DNA of 64,000 nt from NCBI GenBank assembly GCA_949752795.1, contig CATKHW010000009.1, positions 1,488,001 to 1,552,000 of the forward strand, read 5' to 3'. A model generated the notes under the pieces. It had not been told where the DNA came from and ran no database searches. It saw only the letters and a list, made by a program, of their open reading frames with translations. The first letter of the stretch is position 1. Each line of letters starts with the position of its first letter. Below, one piece after another: positions 14,401 to 29,027 of this stretch. The position numbers and the translations under genes are program-made. The stretch comes from Hyperoodon ampullatus. Lineage: Eukaryota > Chordata > Mammalia > Artiodactyla > Ziphiidae.

Positions 14401-17400
14401 ACAATGGACAATGACATGTCATCACAGTGCTCCCTGACACCTGTCTTCACAGTACTCCATGACCTTGTCATCACAATGTTACATGCCCTTGTCATCACAA
14501 TGCGCCATGCCCACAGTCATCACAATAATCCATGAAACTTGTCAGACCAATCATCCATGCCCCTGTCATCACAATGCTTCGTGCCCTTGTCATCACAAAG
14601 CTCCATGAACATGTCATCAGAATGCTCCATGGCCTTCTCATTCACGATGCTCCATGTCCTTGTCATAACTATTCTCCTAGACCCCTGTAATTAAAATGCT
14701 CCATGGTCCTTTTCATCTCAATGCTCCATGAACCGCATCATCACAATGCACCATGCCCATCATCATAATGCTTCATGCTATTGTCATAAAAATGAAATCA
14801 GAATGCTCCATGACCTCTGTCATCACAATGCACCAAACCCTTGTGATCACAATGTTCCATAACACTTGTCATCACAATGCCCCATGACGCTGGTCATCAC
14901 AATTATCCATGGCCTTCTCTTCAAAATGCTCCATGATCTTTGTCATCACAATACTCAATACACTTATCATCACAATTCTCCCTGACTGTTGTCATCTGTA
15001 CGCTCCTTGAACCCTGTCATGACAAGTCTCCATGCATTTTTCATCACAATGATCCATTCCTTTTTCATCAAAATGCTCCATGACCCCTGACATCACAATG
15101 TTACATAACCCCTGTCATCAAAATGTTCCATGACACTTTTCATCAATTTGCTCCATGACCCTGTCATCACAACGCTCCCTGCCCTTCTCATCACAATGCA
15201 CCATGACCTTGTTATCCAAATGCTCCATGACGTTTGTCATCACAAAGCTCCATGACACTTGGCATCACAATACTCCATGCCATTTCATCACAATTCTACA
15301 TGAAACCTCTCATCACATTGCTCCATGCCCTTGTCACCAAAATGCTCCATGACGCTTGTCATCACAATGCTCGATACAATTCTCATCACAATGCTCAATG
15401 CCCTTGTCATTACATTCCTCCATGACACATGTATCACAGTGTTCCGTGCCCTAGTCATCCCAATGTTCCATGCCGAATCTCATCACAATAATCCATGAAA
15501 TTTTCAGACCAATGTTCCATGCCCTTGTCATCACAATGCACCATGCCCTTGTCATCACAATGCTCCATGACTCCTGTCATCACAATGCTCCTTGTCTTCA
15601 GTCATCACAATGCTTCATGACCTTTGTCATCACAATGGTCCATTCCGTCGTCACACAAGGCTCTGTGACCTTTTACACCACAATGCTCCTTGTCCTTGTC
15701 ATCACAAAGCTCCATGACGCATGTCATCAGAATGCTCCATTGCCTTCTCATCACAATGCTCTATGCTCTTGTCATCACAATGCTCCATGACCCTTGTCAT
15801 CACAATGTCCCAAGCTCTTGTCATCAAAATGCTCCATTACCTTTGTCATCACAATCCTCCATGACACTTGGTATCACAATGCTCCATGCCATTGTCATCA
15901 CAATGGACAATGACATATGTCATCACAATGCTCCCTGACACCTGTCTTCACAGTACTCCATGAACTTGTCATCACAATGTTCCATGCCCTTGTCATCACA
16001 ATGCGCCATGCCCACTGTCATCACAATAATCCAGGAAACTTTTCAGCCCAATGTTCCATGCCTCAGTCATCACAATGCACCATGCCCTTGTCATCACAAT
16101 GCTCAATGACCCCTGTCATCACAATGCTCCGTGACTTCAGTCTTCAAAATGCTCCATTACCTTTGTCATCACAAAGGTCCATGACCCTTAGCATCACAAT
16201 GCTCCATTCCATTGTCATCACAATTCTGCATGAACCCTCTCATCACATTGTTCCATTCATTGTCATCCCAAATCTCCATGACGCTTGTAATCACAATCCT
16301 CGATGCCCTTCTCATCACAATGCTCCATGCCTTTGTCATTACAATCCTGCATGATCTATATATCACAGTGTTCTGTGCCCTTGTCATCACAATGCTCCAT
16401 GCCCTCTCTCATCACAATAATCCATGAAAATTTTCAGACCAATGACCCATGCACTTGTCATCACAATGCTCCATTACCCCTGTCATAACAATGCTCCATG
16501 ACCCCTGCCATCACAATGTTCCACGGCCTTGTCATCACAAGCCTCGATGAATCTTGTCATCAAAATGCTCCAAGACACCTGTAAACACAATGCTCCATGC
16601 CCTTGTCATCACAAAGCTCCATGACACATGTCATCAGAATGCTCCATGGCCTTCTCATCACAATGCTCCATGCCCTTGTCATCACAATGCTCCAACACCC
16701 CTGTAATCACAATGCTCCATGCCCCTTTACATCTCAATGCTCCATGAACCCTGTCATCACAGTGCGCCGTGCCCATTACCATAATATTTCATGCTATTGT
16801 CATCACAATGAAATCAAAATGCTCAATGACCTCTGTCATCACAATGCACCAAACCCTTCTGATCACAATGTTCCATAACACTTGTCATCACAATGCCCCA
16901 TGACGCTGATCATCCCAATGATCCATGCCCTTTTCATCACAATGCTCCAAGACCCCTGTAATCACAATGCTCCATATCTTTGTCATCACAAACCTCCATG
17001 ACACATGTCATCAGAATGCTCCATTGCCTTCTCATCACAATGCTCCTTGCCCTTGTCATCACAATGCTTCAAAACCACTGTAATCACAATGCTCCATGCA
17101 CCTTTTCATCAGAATGCTCCATGACCCTTTTCATCACAATGCTCCATGACCCCTGACATCACAATGTTCCATAACCCCTGTCATCAAAATGTTCCATGAC
17201 ACTTTTCATCAGTTTGCTCCATGACCCTGTCATCACAATGCTCCCTGCCCTTCTCATCACAATGCACCACGACCTTGTCATCAAAATTCTCCATGACCTT
17301 TGTCATTACAAAAATCCATGACACTTGGCATCACAATGCTCCATGCCATTTCATCACAATGCTACATGAAACATCTCATCACATTGCTCCATGCCCTTGT

Positions 17401-19233
17401 CAGCACAATGCTCCATGACTCTTGTCATCACAATGCTCGATACTCTTCTCATCACAATGCTCCATGCCTTTGTCATTACAATCCTCCATGACACATGTAT
17501 CACAGTGTTCCGTGACCTAGTCATCACAATGCACCATGCCTAATCTCATCACAATAATCCATGAAATTTTCAGACCAATGTTCCATTCCCTTGTCATCAC
17601 AATGCTCCATTACCCCTGTCATAACAATGCTCCATGACCCCTTCCATCACAATGTTCCACGGCCTTGTCATCCAAGGCTCCATGACCCTTGTCATCACAA
17701 TGCTCCAAGACCCCTGTAATCACAATGCTCCATGCCCTTGTCGTCACAAAGATCCTTGACCCATGTCATCAGAATGCTCCAGGGCCTTCTCATCACAATG
17801 CTCCAAGACCCCTGTAATCAAAATGCTCCATGCCCCTATTCATCAGAATGCTCCATGAGACTTGTCATCACAAGACTTCATGTTTTTCTCATCACACTGC
17901 TCCAGGACCTTGTCATCACAATGCTCCTTTCCCTTGTCATCACAATGCTCCTTGACCCCTGTCATCACAATACTCCATGAACATTTTCAGCCCAATGCTC
18001 CATGACCTTCTCATCAAAATGCTCCATTCCCTTGTCATCACAATGCTCCAAGACCCCTGTAATCACAATGCTCCATGCCCCTTGTCATTACAGTGCTCCA
18101 TGACGCTCGTCATCACAATTATCCGTGATCTTCTCATCAAAATGCTCCACGGTCTTGCCATCACAATGCTCCATGCCCTGGTCATCACAAGGCCCCATGT
18201 CCCATGTCATCACAATTCTCAACATCCTTGTCATCACAATGCTCCATGACACTTCTTATCACAATGTTACATGATCTTGTCATTACAATTCTCCATGCAC
18301 TTGTCATTGCAATGCTCTATGACCCCTGTCATAGCAAGCTCCATGCGCTTGTCATCACAATGCTTCACGAAGTTGTCATCAAAATTCTCAATAGCCCTTG
18401 TCATCACAATGGTCCATACACTTGTCATCACATTGCTCCATGACCCTTGTCATCACAGTGTCCCAAGCCCTTGTCATCAAAATGCTCCATTAACTTTGTC
18501 ATCACAATCCTCCTTGACACTTTTTATCACAAAGCTCCGTGCCATTGTCATCACAATGGACAATGACATATGTCATCACAATGCTCCCTGACAGCTGTCT
18601 TCACAATACTCCATGACCTTGACATCACAATATTCCATGTCCTTGTCATCACAATGCGCCATGCCCACTGTCATCACAGTAATCCATGAAACATATCAGA
18701 CCAATGTTCCATGCCCCTGTCATCACAATGCACCATGTCCTTGTCATCACAATGCTCCATGACCCCTGTCATCACAATGTTCCGTGACTCCAGTCATCAC
18801 AATGCTTCATGGCCTTTGTCCTCACAATGGTCCATGCCCTCGTCACACAAGGCTCTGTGACCTTTGTCACCACAATGCTCCATGCCCTTATCATCTCAAT
18901 GCTCCATGCCCACTGTCATCACAATAATCCATGAAACATATCAGACCAATGTTCCATGACCCTGTCATCACAATGATCCATGCCCTTGTCATCACAATGC
19001 TCCATGACGTCTCTCATAACAGTGCTCCGTGACTCCAGTCATCACAATGATTCATGACCTTTCTCCTCACAATCGTCCATGCCCTCGTCACACAAGGCTC
19101 TGTGATCTTTGTCACCACAATGCTCCATGAAATTTTCATCACAATGCTCTGTGTCCCTTGTCCTCACAATGCCCGTGTCATCAAAATGTTCCATGACACT
19201 TCTCATCAATTTGCTCCATGACCCTGTCATCAC
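11442..19233 (+). repeat. Block A section 4: most regular higher-order repeat, four periods of about 1.95 kb
   Basis: Marker M3 (TTTGCTCCATGACCCTGTC or a near variant) starts at 11442, 13331, 15147, 17213 and 19210, giving spacings of 1889, 1816, 2066 and 1997 bp. A linked variant about 90 bp downstream (CATTTCATCACAATGCTACA, with a missing CC) recurs at the same spacings. M1 copies at 12768, 14772 and 16788 keep spacings of 2004 and 2016 bp. The order of variants inside each period is largely conserved. M2 is absent from here, so this is a different sub-family from section 1. Length changes between periods are as expected from gain or loss of one or more 24/25-bp units. Confidence 0.8.
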
Positions 19234-22200
19234 AATGCTCCCTGCCCTTCTCATCACAATGCACCACGACCTTGTCATCAAAATGCTCCATGACCTTTGT
19301 CATCACAAAGCTCCATGACCCTTGGCATCACAATTCTCCATGCCATTTCATCACAATGCTACATAAAACCTCTCATCACATGCTCCATGCCCTTGTCAAC
19401 ACAATGCTCCATGACGCTTGTCATCGCAATGCTCGATACGCTTCTCATCAAAATGCTCCATGCCCTTGTCATTACAATCCTCCATGACACATGTATCACA
19501 GAGTTAAGTGCCCTAGTCATCACAATGTTCCATGCCGAATCTCATCACAATAATCCATGAAATTTTCAAACCAATGTTCCATGCCCTTGTCATCACAATG
19601 CTCCATTACCCCTGTCATAATTATGCTCCATGACCCCTGCCATCACAATGTTCCACCGCCTTGGCATCCAAGGCTCCATGACCCTTGTCATCACAATGCT
19701 CCAAGACGCCTGTAATCACAATGCTCCATGCCCTTGTCATCAAAAAGATCCATGACACATGCCATCAGAATGCTCCATGGCCTTCTCATCACAATTCTCC
19801 ATGCCCTTGTCATCACAATGCTCCAAGACCCCTGTAATCACAATGTTCCATGCCCCTATTCATCAGGATGCTCCATGAGACTTGTAATCACAAGGCTCTA
19901 TGGTCTTCTCATCACACTGCTCCAGGACCTTGTCATCACAAAGCTCCATTCCCTTGTCATCACAATGCTCCTTGACCACAGTCATCACAATACTCCATGA
20001 ACATTTTCAGGCCAATGCTCCATGACTTTCTCATCACATTGCTCCATGCCGTTGTCATCACAATGCTCCATGACCCCTTTCATCACAATGCTCCGTGACT
20101 CCAGTCATCACAATGCTTCATGACTTATCTCATCACTATGATCCATGCCCTCGTCACACAAGGTTCTGTGATCATTTTCACCACAATGCTCCATGAATAT
20201 TTCATCACAATGCTCTCTGTCCCTTGTTATCAAAATGCTCCATGCATTTGTCAGCACAATGCTCCATGACACTTGTCATCAAAATGCTCCATGCGCTTGT
20301 CAGCACAATGCTACATGACCCATGTCATCACAATACGCCATGCGCTTGTCATTACTATACTCCTCATTCTTATCATTGGTATGCTCCATAACAGTTTTCA
20401 TCACAATGCTCCATGCACTTCTCATCAAAATGCTCTCTCACCACATATATCACAATGTTACATAACTAGTCCTCACAATATGCCCTCACCCATGTCATCA
20501 CAGTGTTACATGACCCCTGTCATCACAGTGCTACATGCCCTTATCATCACAATGCTCCATGACCCCTGACATCACAATGTTCCATAAACCCTCTCACAAA
20601 ATGCTCCATGACCCATTTCATCACAATGCTTCATGACCCCTGACATCACAATGTTCCATAACCAGTGTCATCAAAATATTCCATGACCCTTTTATTCAAA
20701 TTGATCCATGACCCTGTCATCACAATACTCCCTGTCCTTCTCATCATAATGCACAATGACCTTGTGATCAAAATGCCCCATGACCTTTGTCATCACAAAG
20801 CTCCATGACACTTGACATCACAATGCTCCATGCCATTGTCATCACAATGCTCAGTGAAATCTCTCATCACATTGCTCCATGCCCTTGTCATCACAATGCT
20901 TCATTACAACTGTCATAACAATGTTCCATGAACCCTGCCATCACAATGTTCCACCGCCTTGTCACCACAAGGCTCCATGGCCCTTGTCATCACAATGCAC
21001 CAAGACCTCTGTAATCACAATTCTCCATGCCCCTTTTCATCTCAATGCTCCATGAACCCTGTCATCACAATGCACCATGCCCATCACCATAATGATTCAT
21101 GCTATTGTCATCATAATGGAATTAAAATGCTCCATGACCTCTGTCATCACAATGCTCCAAACCCTTCTGATCACAATGTTCCATAACACTTGTCATCACA
21201 ATACCCCATGACGCTCGTCATCACAATTATGCAAGGTCTTCTCATCACAGTGCTCCATGTCATTTGTCACCAAAATGCTCAATACACTTGTCATCACAGT
21301 ACTCCCTGACACTTGTCATCAGTATGCTCCTTGAACACTGTCATGACAAGGATCCATGCCTATTTCATCACAATGATCCATTCCCTTTTCATGACAATGC
21401 TCCAAGATCACTTTTATCACAGTGCTCACTGACTTCAGTCATCAGAATGCTTCATGACATTTGTCATCACAGTGGTCCATGACCCCGTCACACAAAGCTC
21501 TGTGACCGTTGTCAACCCAATGCGCCATGAACTTTAAATCACAATGCTCTGTGGTCCTAGTCATCACAAAGCTCCTTGCCTTTGTCAGCACAATGCTCCA
21601 TGACCATTGTCATCACAATGCTCGATGCACGTGTCAGCACAATGCTCCATAACCCATGTCACCACAATGCTCCATGAAATTTTTATCACAATGCTCTGTG
21701 ACCCTTGTCATCACAAAGCTCCATGCATTTGGCAGCACAATGCTGCATTACCCTTGTTATCACAATGCTCGATGCGCTTGTCACCACAATGCTCCATAAC
21801 CCATGTCATCACAATGTGCCATGCACTTGTTATCAGAATGCTCCACATCCTTGTCATCAAAATGCTCGATAAACCTTGTCATCACAATGCTCCTTGCACT
21901 TCTCCTCAAAATGCTCTCTCACCACTGATATCACAATGTTCCATCACTAGTCATCACAATACACCCTCACCCCTCTCACCACAATGTTCCATGACCCCTG
22001 TCATCACAATGCTACATGCCCTTATCATCACAATGCTCCATTACACCTGACATAACAATGTCCCATAACCCCTGTAATAAAAATGCTCCATGACCCTTTT
22101 CATCACAAAGCTCCATGACCCCTGGTATCACAATGTTCTATAACCCATGTCATCAAAATATTCCATGACACTTTTCATCAAACTGCTCCATGACCCTGTC

Positions 22201-22899
22201 ATCACAATGCTCCCTGCCCTTCTCATCACAATGCACCATGCCCTTGTCATCAAAATGCTCCATGACCTTTGTCATCACAAAGGTCCAGGACCCTTAGCAT
22301 CACAAAGCTCCATTCCATTGTCATCACAATTCTGCATGAACCCTCTCATCACATTGTTCCATGCATTGTCATCCCAAATCTCCATGAGGCTTGTAATCAC
22401 AATGCTCGATGCCCTTCTCATCACAATGCGCCATGCCCACTGTCATCACAATAATCCAGGAAACTTTTCAGCCCAATGTTCAATGCCTCAGTCATCACAA
22501 TGCACCATGCCCTTGTCATCACAATGCTCAATGACCCCTGTCATCACAATGCTCCGTGACTTCAGTCATCACAATGCTTCATGACTTTGTCATCACAATG
22601 GACCATTCCCTCGTCACACAAGGCTCTGTGACCTTTGTCACCACAATGCTCCATGTCCTTGTCATCACAATGCTCCATGACGCATGTCATTAGAATGCTC
22701 CATTGCCTTCTCATCACAATGCTCCTTGCCCTTGTCATCACAATTCTTCAAAACCCCTGTTATCACAATGCTCCATGACTCATGTCATCACAAGGCTCCA
22801 TGGCCTTCTCATCACAATGCTCCATTCCCTTGTCATCACAATGCTCCAACACCCCTGTAATCTCAATGCTCCTTGCCCCTTTTCATCTCAATGATCCAT
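19234..22899 (+). repeat. Block A section 5: mixed minisatellite
   Basis: M2 returns at about 20435 and 21916, and an ATGATTC-type M1 starts at 21096. The segment at 22150-22560 contains the same variant runs as 16020-16430 but in permuted order. The run with GGAAACTTTTCAGCCCAATG comes first in one copy and last in the other. This is what unequal crossing-over within a tandem pair of about 400 bp would leave. No non-repeat sequence is present. Confidence 0.65.
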
Positions 22900-25800
22900 G
22901 AACCCTGTCATCACCATTGACCGTGTCCATCACCATAATATTTCATGCTCTTGTCATCACAATGAAATCTAAACGCTCAATGACCTCTGTCATCACAATG
23001 CACCAAACCCTTCTGATCACAATGTTCCATAACACTTGTCATCACAATGCCCCATGACGCTGGTCATCACAATTATCCATGGACTTCTCATCACAATGCT
23101 CCATGATCTTTGTCATCACAATTCTCAATACACTTATCATCACAATGCTCCCTGACAGTTGTCATCAGTATGCTCCTTGAACCCTGTCATGACACGGCTC
23201 CATGCATTTTTCATCACAATGATCCATTCCCTTTTCATCACAATGCTCCAAGACCCCTGTAATCACAATGCTCCATGTCCTTGTCATCACAAATCTCCAT
23301 GACGCATGTCATCAGAATGCTCCATTGCTTTCTCATCACAATACTCCATGCCCTTGTCATCACAATGCTTCAAAACCCCTGTAATCTCAATGCTCCTTGC
23401 ACCTTTTCATCAGTATGCTCCATGACCCTGGTCATCACAAGGCTCCATGGCCCTCTCATCACAATGCTCCAGGACTTTCTCATCACATTGCTCCATTCCC
23501 TTCTCATCACAATGCTCCATGACCCCTGTCATCACAGTACTCCATGAACATTTTCAGCCCACTGCTCCATGACCTTCTCATCACAAAGCTCCATGACCCA
23601 TGTCATCACAATGCTACATGACCACAGTCATCAAAATGATCCATGCCACTTGTCATCAGAATGTTCCCTGTGTTTGTCATCCCAATGCTCCATGACCCCT
23701 GTAATCACAATGCTCCTTGATGCTTGTCGTCTCAGAGCTCCATGACACTTGTCATCACAATTCTCCATGCCTTTGTCAGCAAAATGCTACATGACCTTGT
23801 CATCACAATGCTCCATGCACTTGTCATCACAATTCTCCATTAAAAGTGTCATCACAATCCTCCGTGAACCTTGGGATCACATTGTTTCATGCCCTTGTCA
23901 TCATAATGTTCCATGATACTTGAAATCAAAATGATCCATGACCTGTGTCATCACAGTGCTCCAAACACTTGTGATCACAATGTTCCATAACAGTTGTCAT
24001 CACAACGCTCCATGATGCCTGTCATCACAATACTCCATACCCTTGTCATCACAATGCTCCAACAGCCCTGTAATCACAATGCTCCATGTCCCTTTTCATA
24101 TCAATGCTCCATGAACCCTGTCATCACAATGCACCGTGTCCATCACCATAATATTTCATGCTATTGTCATCACAATGAAATCAAACTGCTCAATGACCTC
24201 TGTCATCACAATACACCAAACCCTTCTGATCACAATGTTCCATAACACTTGTCATCACAATGCCCCATGAGGCTGGTCCTCACAATTATCCAGGGACTTC
24301 TCATCACTATGCTCCATGATCTTTGTCATCACAATGCTCAATACACTTATCATCACAATGCTCCCTGACACTTCTTATCAGTATGCTCCTTGAACACTGT
24401 CATGACAAGGCTCCAAGCATTTTTCATCACAATGATCCATTCCCTTTTCATCACAATGCTCCAAGACCCCTGCAATCACAATGCTCCATGTACTTGTCAT
24501 CACAAAGCTCCATGACGCATGTCATCAGAATGCTCCATTGCCTTCTCATCACAATACTCCATGCCCTTGCCATCACAATGCTCCAAAACCCCTGTAGTCA
24601 CAATGCTCCATGCACATTTTCATCACAATGCTCCATGCCCTTGTCGTCACAAAGATCCATGACGCATGTCATCAGAATGCTCCATGGCCTTCGAATCACA
24701 ATCCTGCATGCCCTTGTGATCACAATGCTCCAAGACCCCTGTAATCACAATGCTCCATACCACTTTTCATCTCAATGCTCCATGAACACTGTCATCACAA
24801 TGCACCATGCCCATCATCATAATGCTTCATGCTATTGTCATCACAATGAAATCAAAATGCTCCATTACCTCTGTCATCACAATGTTCTAATCCCTTGTGA
24901 TCACAATGTTCCATAACACTTGTCATTACAATGCTCCTTGACTCTGGTAATCACAATTATCCATGGTCTTCTCATCACAATGCTGCATGACCTTTGTCAT
25001 CACAATTCTCAATACACTTATCATCACAATGCTCCCGAACACTTATCATCAGTATGCTCCTTGAACACTGTCATGAGAAGGCTCCATGCACTTTTAATCA
25101 CAATGATCCATTCCCTTTTCATCACAAAGCTCCAAGACCTCTCTAATCACAATGCTCCATGTCCTTGTCATCACAGAGCTCCATGACGCATGTCATCAGA
25201 ATGCTCCATGGCCTTCTCATCACAATGCTCCATGCCCTGGTCATCACAATGCTTCAAAACCCCTGTAATCACAATGTTCTATGCACCTTTTAATCAGTAT
25301 GCTCCATGACTATTCTCATCACAAGGCTCCAAGGCCCTCTCATCAAAATGCTCCAGGACCTTCTCATCACATTGCTCCATTCCCTTCTCATCACAATGCT
25401 CCATGACCCTTGTCATCACAGTACTCCATGAACATTTTCAGCCCACTGCTCCATGACCTTCTCATCACAAAGCTCCATGACCCATGTCATCACAATGCTA
25501 CATGACCACAGTCATCAAAATGATCCATGCCACTTGTCAACAGAATGTTCCCTGTGTTTGTCATCACAATGCTCCATGACCCCTGTAATCACAATGCTCC
25601 TTGACACTTGTCGTCTCAGAGCTCCATGACACTTGTCATCACAATTCTCCATGCCTTTGTCAGCAAAATGCTACATGACCTTGTCATCACAATGCTCCAT
25701 GCACTTGTCATCACAATTCTCCATTACCAGTGTCATCACAATCCTCCGTGAACCTTGGGATCACATTGTTTCATGCCCTTGTCATCACAATGTTCCATCA

Positions 25801-26239
25801 TACTTGAAATCAAAATGATCCATGACCTGTGTCATCACAGTGCTCCAAACACTTGTGATCACAATGTTCCGTAACAGTTGTCATCACAATGCTCCATGAT
25901 GCCTGTCATCACAATACTCCATGCCCTTGTCATCACAATGCTCCAACAGCCCTGTAATCACAATGCTCCATGTCCCTTTTCATTACAATGCTCCATGAAC
26001 CCTGTCATCACAATGCACCGTGTCCATCACCATAATATTTCATGCTATTGTCATCACAATGAAATCAAAATGCTCAATGACCTCTGTCATCACAATGCAC
26101 CAAACCATTCTGAAGAGAATGTTCCATAACACTTGTAATCACAATGCCCCATGACGCTGGTCATCACAATTATCCATGGACTTCTCATCACAATGCTCCA
26201 TGACCTTGTCATCACAATGCTCAATACACTTATCATCAC
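22900..26239 (+). repeat. Block A section 6: near-identical segments 1884 bp apart
   Basis: M1 copies start at 22942, 24155, 24826 and 26039, so both alternate pairs are exactly 1884 bp apart and both adjacent pairs are 1213 bp apart. The stretch at about 23250-24270 matches 25134-26154 closely, including rare variants such as CAGCCCACTGCTCC, CTTGTCGTCTCAGAGCTCC and CTTGAAATCAAAATGATCC. Related but more diverged copies of this block lie near 6780-7600 and 32260-33060, so it exists four times in block A. Confidence 0.8.
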
Positions 26240-28103
26240 AATGCTCCCTGACACTTTTCGTCAGAATGCTCCTTGAACCCTTTCATGAAAAGGCTCCATG
26301 CCTTTTTCATCACAATGCTCCATGCCCTTTTCCTCACAATGCTCCATTCCATTGTCATCACAATACTCCACAAGCTTGTCATCAGAATGCTCCATGACCC
26401 TTGTCATCACAATGCTCCATGACCCATGTCATCACAATGCTCTATGACACCTGTCATCACAATGCTCCATGCCCCTTGTCATTACAGTGCTCCATGATGC
26501 TCATCATCAAAATTATCCATGGTCTTCTCATCACAATGCTCCACGGTCTTGCCATCACAATGCTCCATGACACTTCTCATCACAGTGTTACATGCTCTTG
26601 TCATCACAATTCTCCATGCACTTGTCATCGAAATGCTCCATGAACCCTGTCATAGTAAGCTCCATGTGCTTTTCCTCAGAATGCTTCACGAACTTGTCAT
26701 CAAAATTCTCAATGGCCCTTGTCATCACAATCCTCCATGCCCTTGTCATCAAAATGCTCCATGACCCTTGTCATCACAATGCTACAAAACCCTGTCATCA
26801 CAATGCTCCATTAACTTTGTCATCACATTCCTCCATGACACTTGGCATCACAATGCTCCGTGCCATTGTCATCACAACGGACCAGGACATATGTCATCAC
26901 AATGATCCCAGACCGCTGTCTTCACAGTACTCTCTGACCTTCTCATCACAATGCTCCATGCGCTTGTGAGCACAATGCTCCATAACCCATGTCATCACAA
27001 TGCGCCATGTGCTTGTCATCACAATGTCCCATTACCCCTGTCATCAAAATGCTCCATGACCCTTTTCGTCACAATGCTCCATGACCCCTGACATCACCCT
27101 GTTCCATAACCACTGTCATCAAAATATTCCATGATACTTTTCATCAAATTGCTCCATGAACCTGTCATCAAAATGCTCCCTGCCCTTCTCATCACAATGC
27201 ACCACGACCTTGTCATCAAAATGCTCCATGAACTTTGTCATCACAAATTCCATGACCATTGGCATCGCAATGCTCCATGCCATTTTCATCACAATGTTTC
27301 ATGACCCCTGTAATCACAATGCTCCATGCACATTTTCCTCAGAATGCTCCATGAGACTTGTCATCACAAGGCTCCATGGTTTTCTCATCACAATGCCACA
27401 GGACCTTGTCATCACAGTGCCCCATTACCCTGTCTTCACAATACTCCATGAACATTTTCAGCCCAATGCTCCATGGCCTTCTTATCACAATGCTCCATGA
27501 CCCTGTCATCACAATGCTCCATGACCACTGTCATCACAGAGCTCCATGACCCCTGACAACACAATGATATGGGAATCTTGTATTCAAAATGCTCCATGAC
27601 CCTTGTCATCACATTGCTCCATGCCCTTGTCATCACAATGCTCCATGAAGCCTCTCATCACATTGCTCCATGCCCTTGTCATTACAAACTTCCATGATCC
27701 ATGTATCACAGTGTTCCGTGCCCTTGTCATCACAATGCTCTATGCCCACTCTCATCACAGTAATCCATGAAAGATTTCAGACCAATGTTCGATGCCCTTG
27801 TCATCACAATCCTCCATTGCCCATGTCATAACCATGCTCCATGAACCCTGCCATCACAATGTTCTACGGTCTTGTCATCACAAGGATCCAATACCCCTGT
27901 AATCACAATGCTCCATGCCCCTTTTCATCAGAATGCTCCATGAGAATTGTCACCAAAAGGCTTCATGGTCCTCTCATCACAATGCTCCAGTACCTTGTCA
28001 TCACACTTGTCCATGCCCACTTCATCAAAAGACTCTGTGAAATTTGTCACCACAATGCTCCATGAAAATTTCATCACAATGCTCTTTTACCCATGTCTTC
28101 ACT
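26240..28103 (+). repeat. Block A section 7: minisatellite linking two duplicated segments
   Basis: The left part (about 26240-26960) is a third relative of the runs at 7640-8500 and 33110-33900, including CATAGTAAGCTCC in place of the usual CATAGCAAGCTCC and the M4 variant near 26540. The right part contains a diverged M3 near 27150 and units with TCAGCCCAATG. M1 and M2 are absent. Nothing else is visible. Confidence 0.6.
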
Positions 28104-28565
28104 ATGCTCCATGCCTTTGTCAGCACAATGCTCCATGACGCTTGTCATCAGAATGCTCGATACTCTTCTCATCACAATGCTCCATGCCCTTGTCATTACA
28201 ATCCTCCATGACACATGTATCAAGTGTTCCGTGCACTAGTCATCACAATGCTCCATGCCGAATCTCATCACAATAATCCATGAAATTTTCAGACCAATGT
28301 TCCATGCACTTGTCATCACAATGCTCCATTACCCCTGTCATAACAATGCACCATGACCCCGGCCATCACAAAGTTCCACGGCCATGTCATCCAAAGCTCC
28401 ATGACCCTTGTCATCACAGTGATCCATGCGCACTGTCATCACAATATTCCATGAAATTTGTCAGACCAATGATCCATGCCCTCTTCACACAAGGCTCTGT
28501 AATCTTTGTCACCACAATGCTCCATGAACTTTTCATCACAATGCTCTTTGTCCGTAGTCATCACA
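28104..28565 (+). repeat. Copy 1 of a 462-bp near-perfect tandem duplication
   Basis: This 462-bp stretch is repeated immediately downstream at 28566-29027. Comparing the printed sequence base by base, I find one difference: C at 28294 against A at 28756. Each copy spans 18-19 minisatellite units, including the run with ATGTATCAAGTGTTCCG and the ACAAGGCTCTGTAATC run. The first bases of a third copy follow from 29028 before the sequence diverges, which marks the exchange point. This is the youngest event visible in the array, unless it is an assembly error. Confidence 0.92.
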
Positions 28566-29027
28566 ATGCTCCATGCCTTTGTCAGCACAATGCTCCATGA
28601 CGCTTGTCATCAGAATGCTCGATACTCTTCTCATCACAATGCTCCATGCCCTTGTCATTACAATCCTCCATGACACATGTATCAAGTGTTCCGTGCACTA
28701 GTCATCACAATGCTCCATGCCGAATCTCATCACAATAATCCATGAAATTTTCAGAACAATGTTCCATGCACTTGTCATCACAATGCTCCATTACCCCTGT
28801 CATAACAATGCACCATGACCCCGGCCATCACAAAGTTCCACGGCCATGTCATCCAAAGCTCCATGACCCTTGTCATCACAGTGATCCATGCGCACTGTCA
28901 TCACAATATTCCATGAAATTTGTCAGACCAATGATCCATGCCCTCTTCACACAAGGCTCTGTAATCTTTGTCACCACAATGCTCCATGAACTTTTCATCA
29001 CAATGCTCTTTGTCCGTAGTCATCACA
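28566..29027 (+). repeat. Copy 2 of the 462-bp near-perfect tandem duplication
   Basis: Identical to 28104-28565 except at 28756 (A for C). Divergence after the join begins near 29063, where this copy reads ATGACACTTGTCATCAAAAT while copy 1 reads ATGACGCTTGTCATCAGAAT at the equivalent place. Confidence 0.92.
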
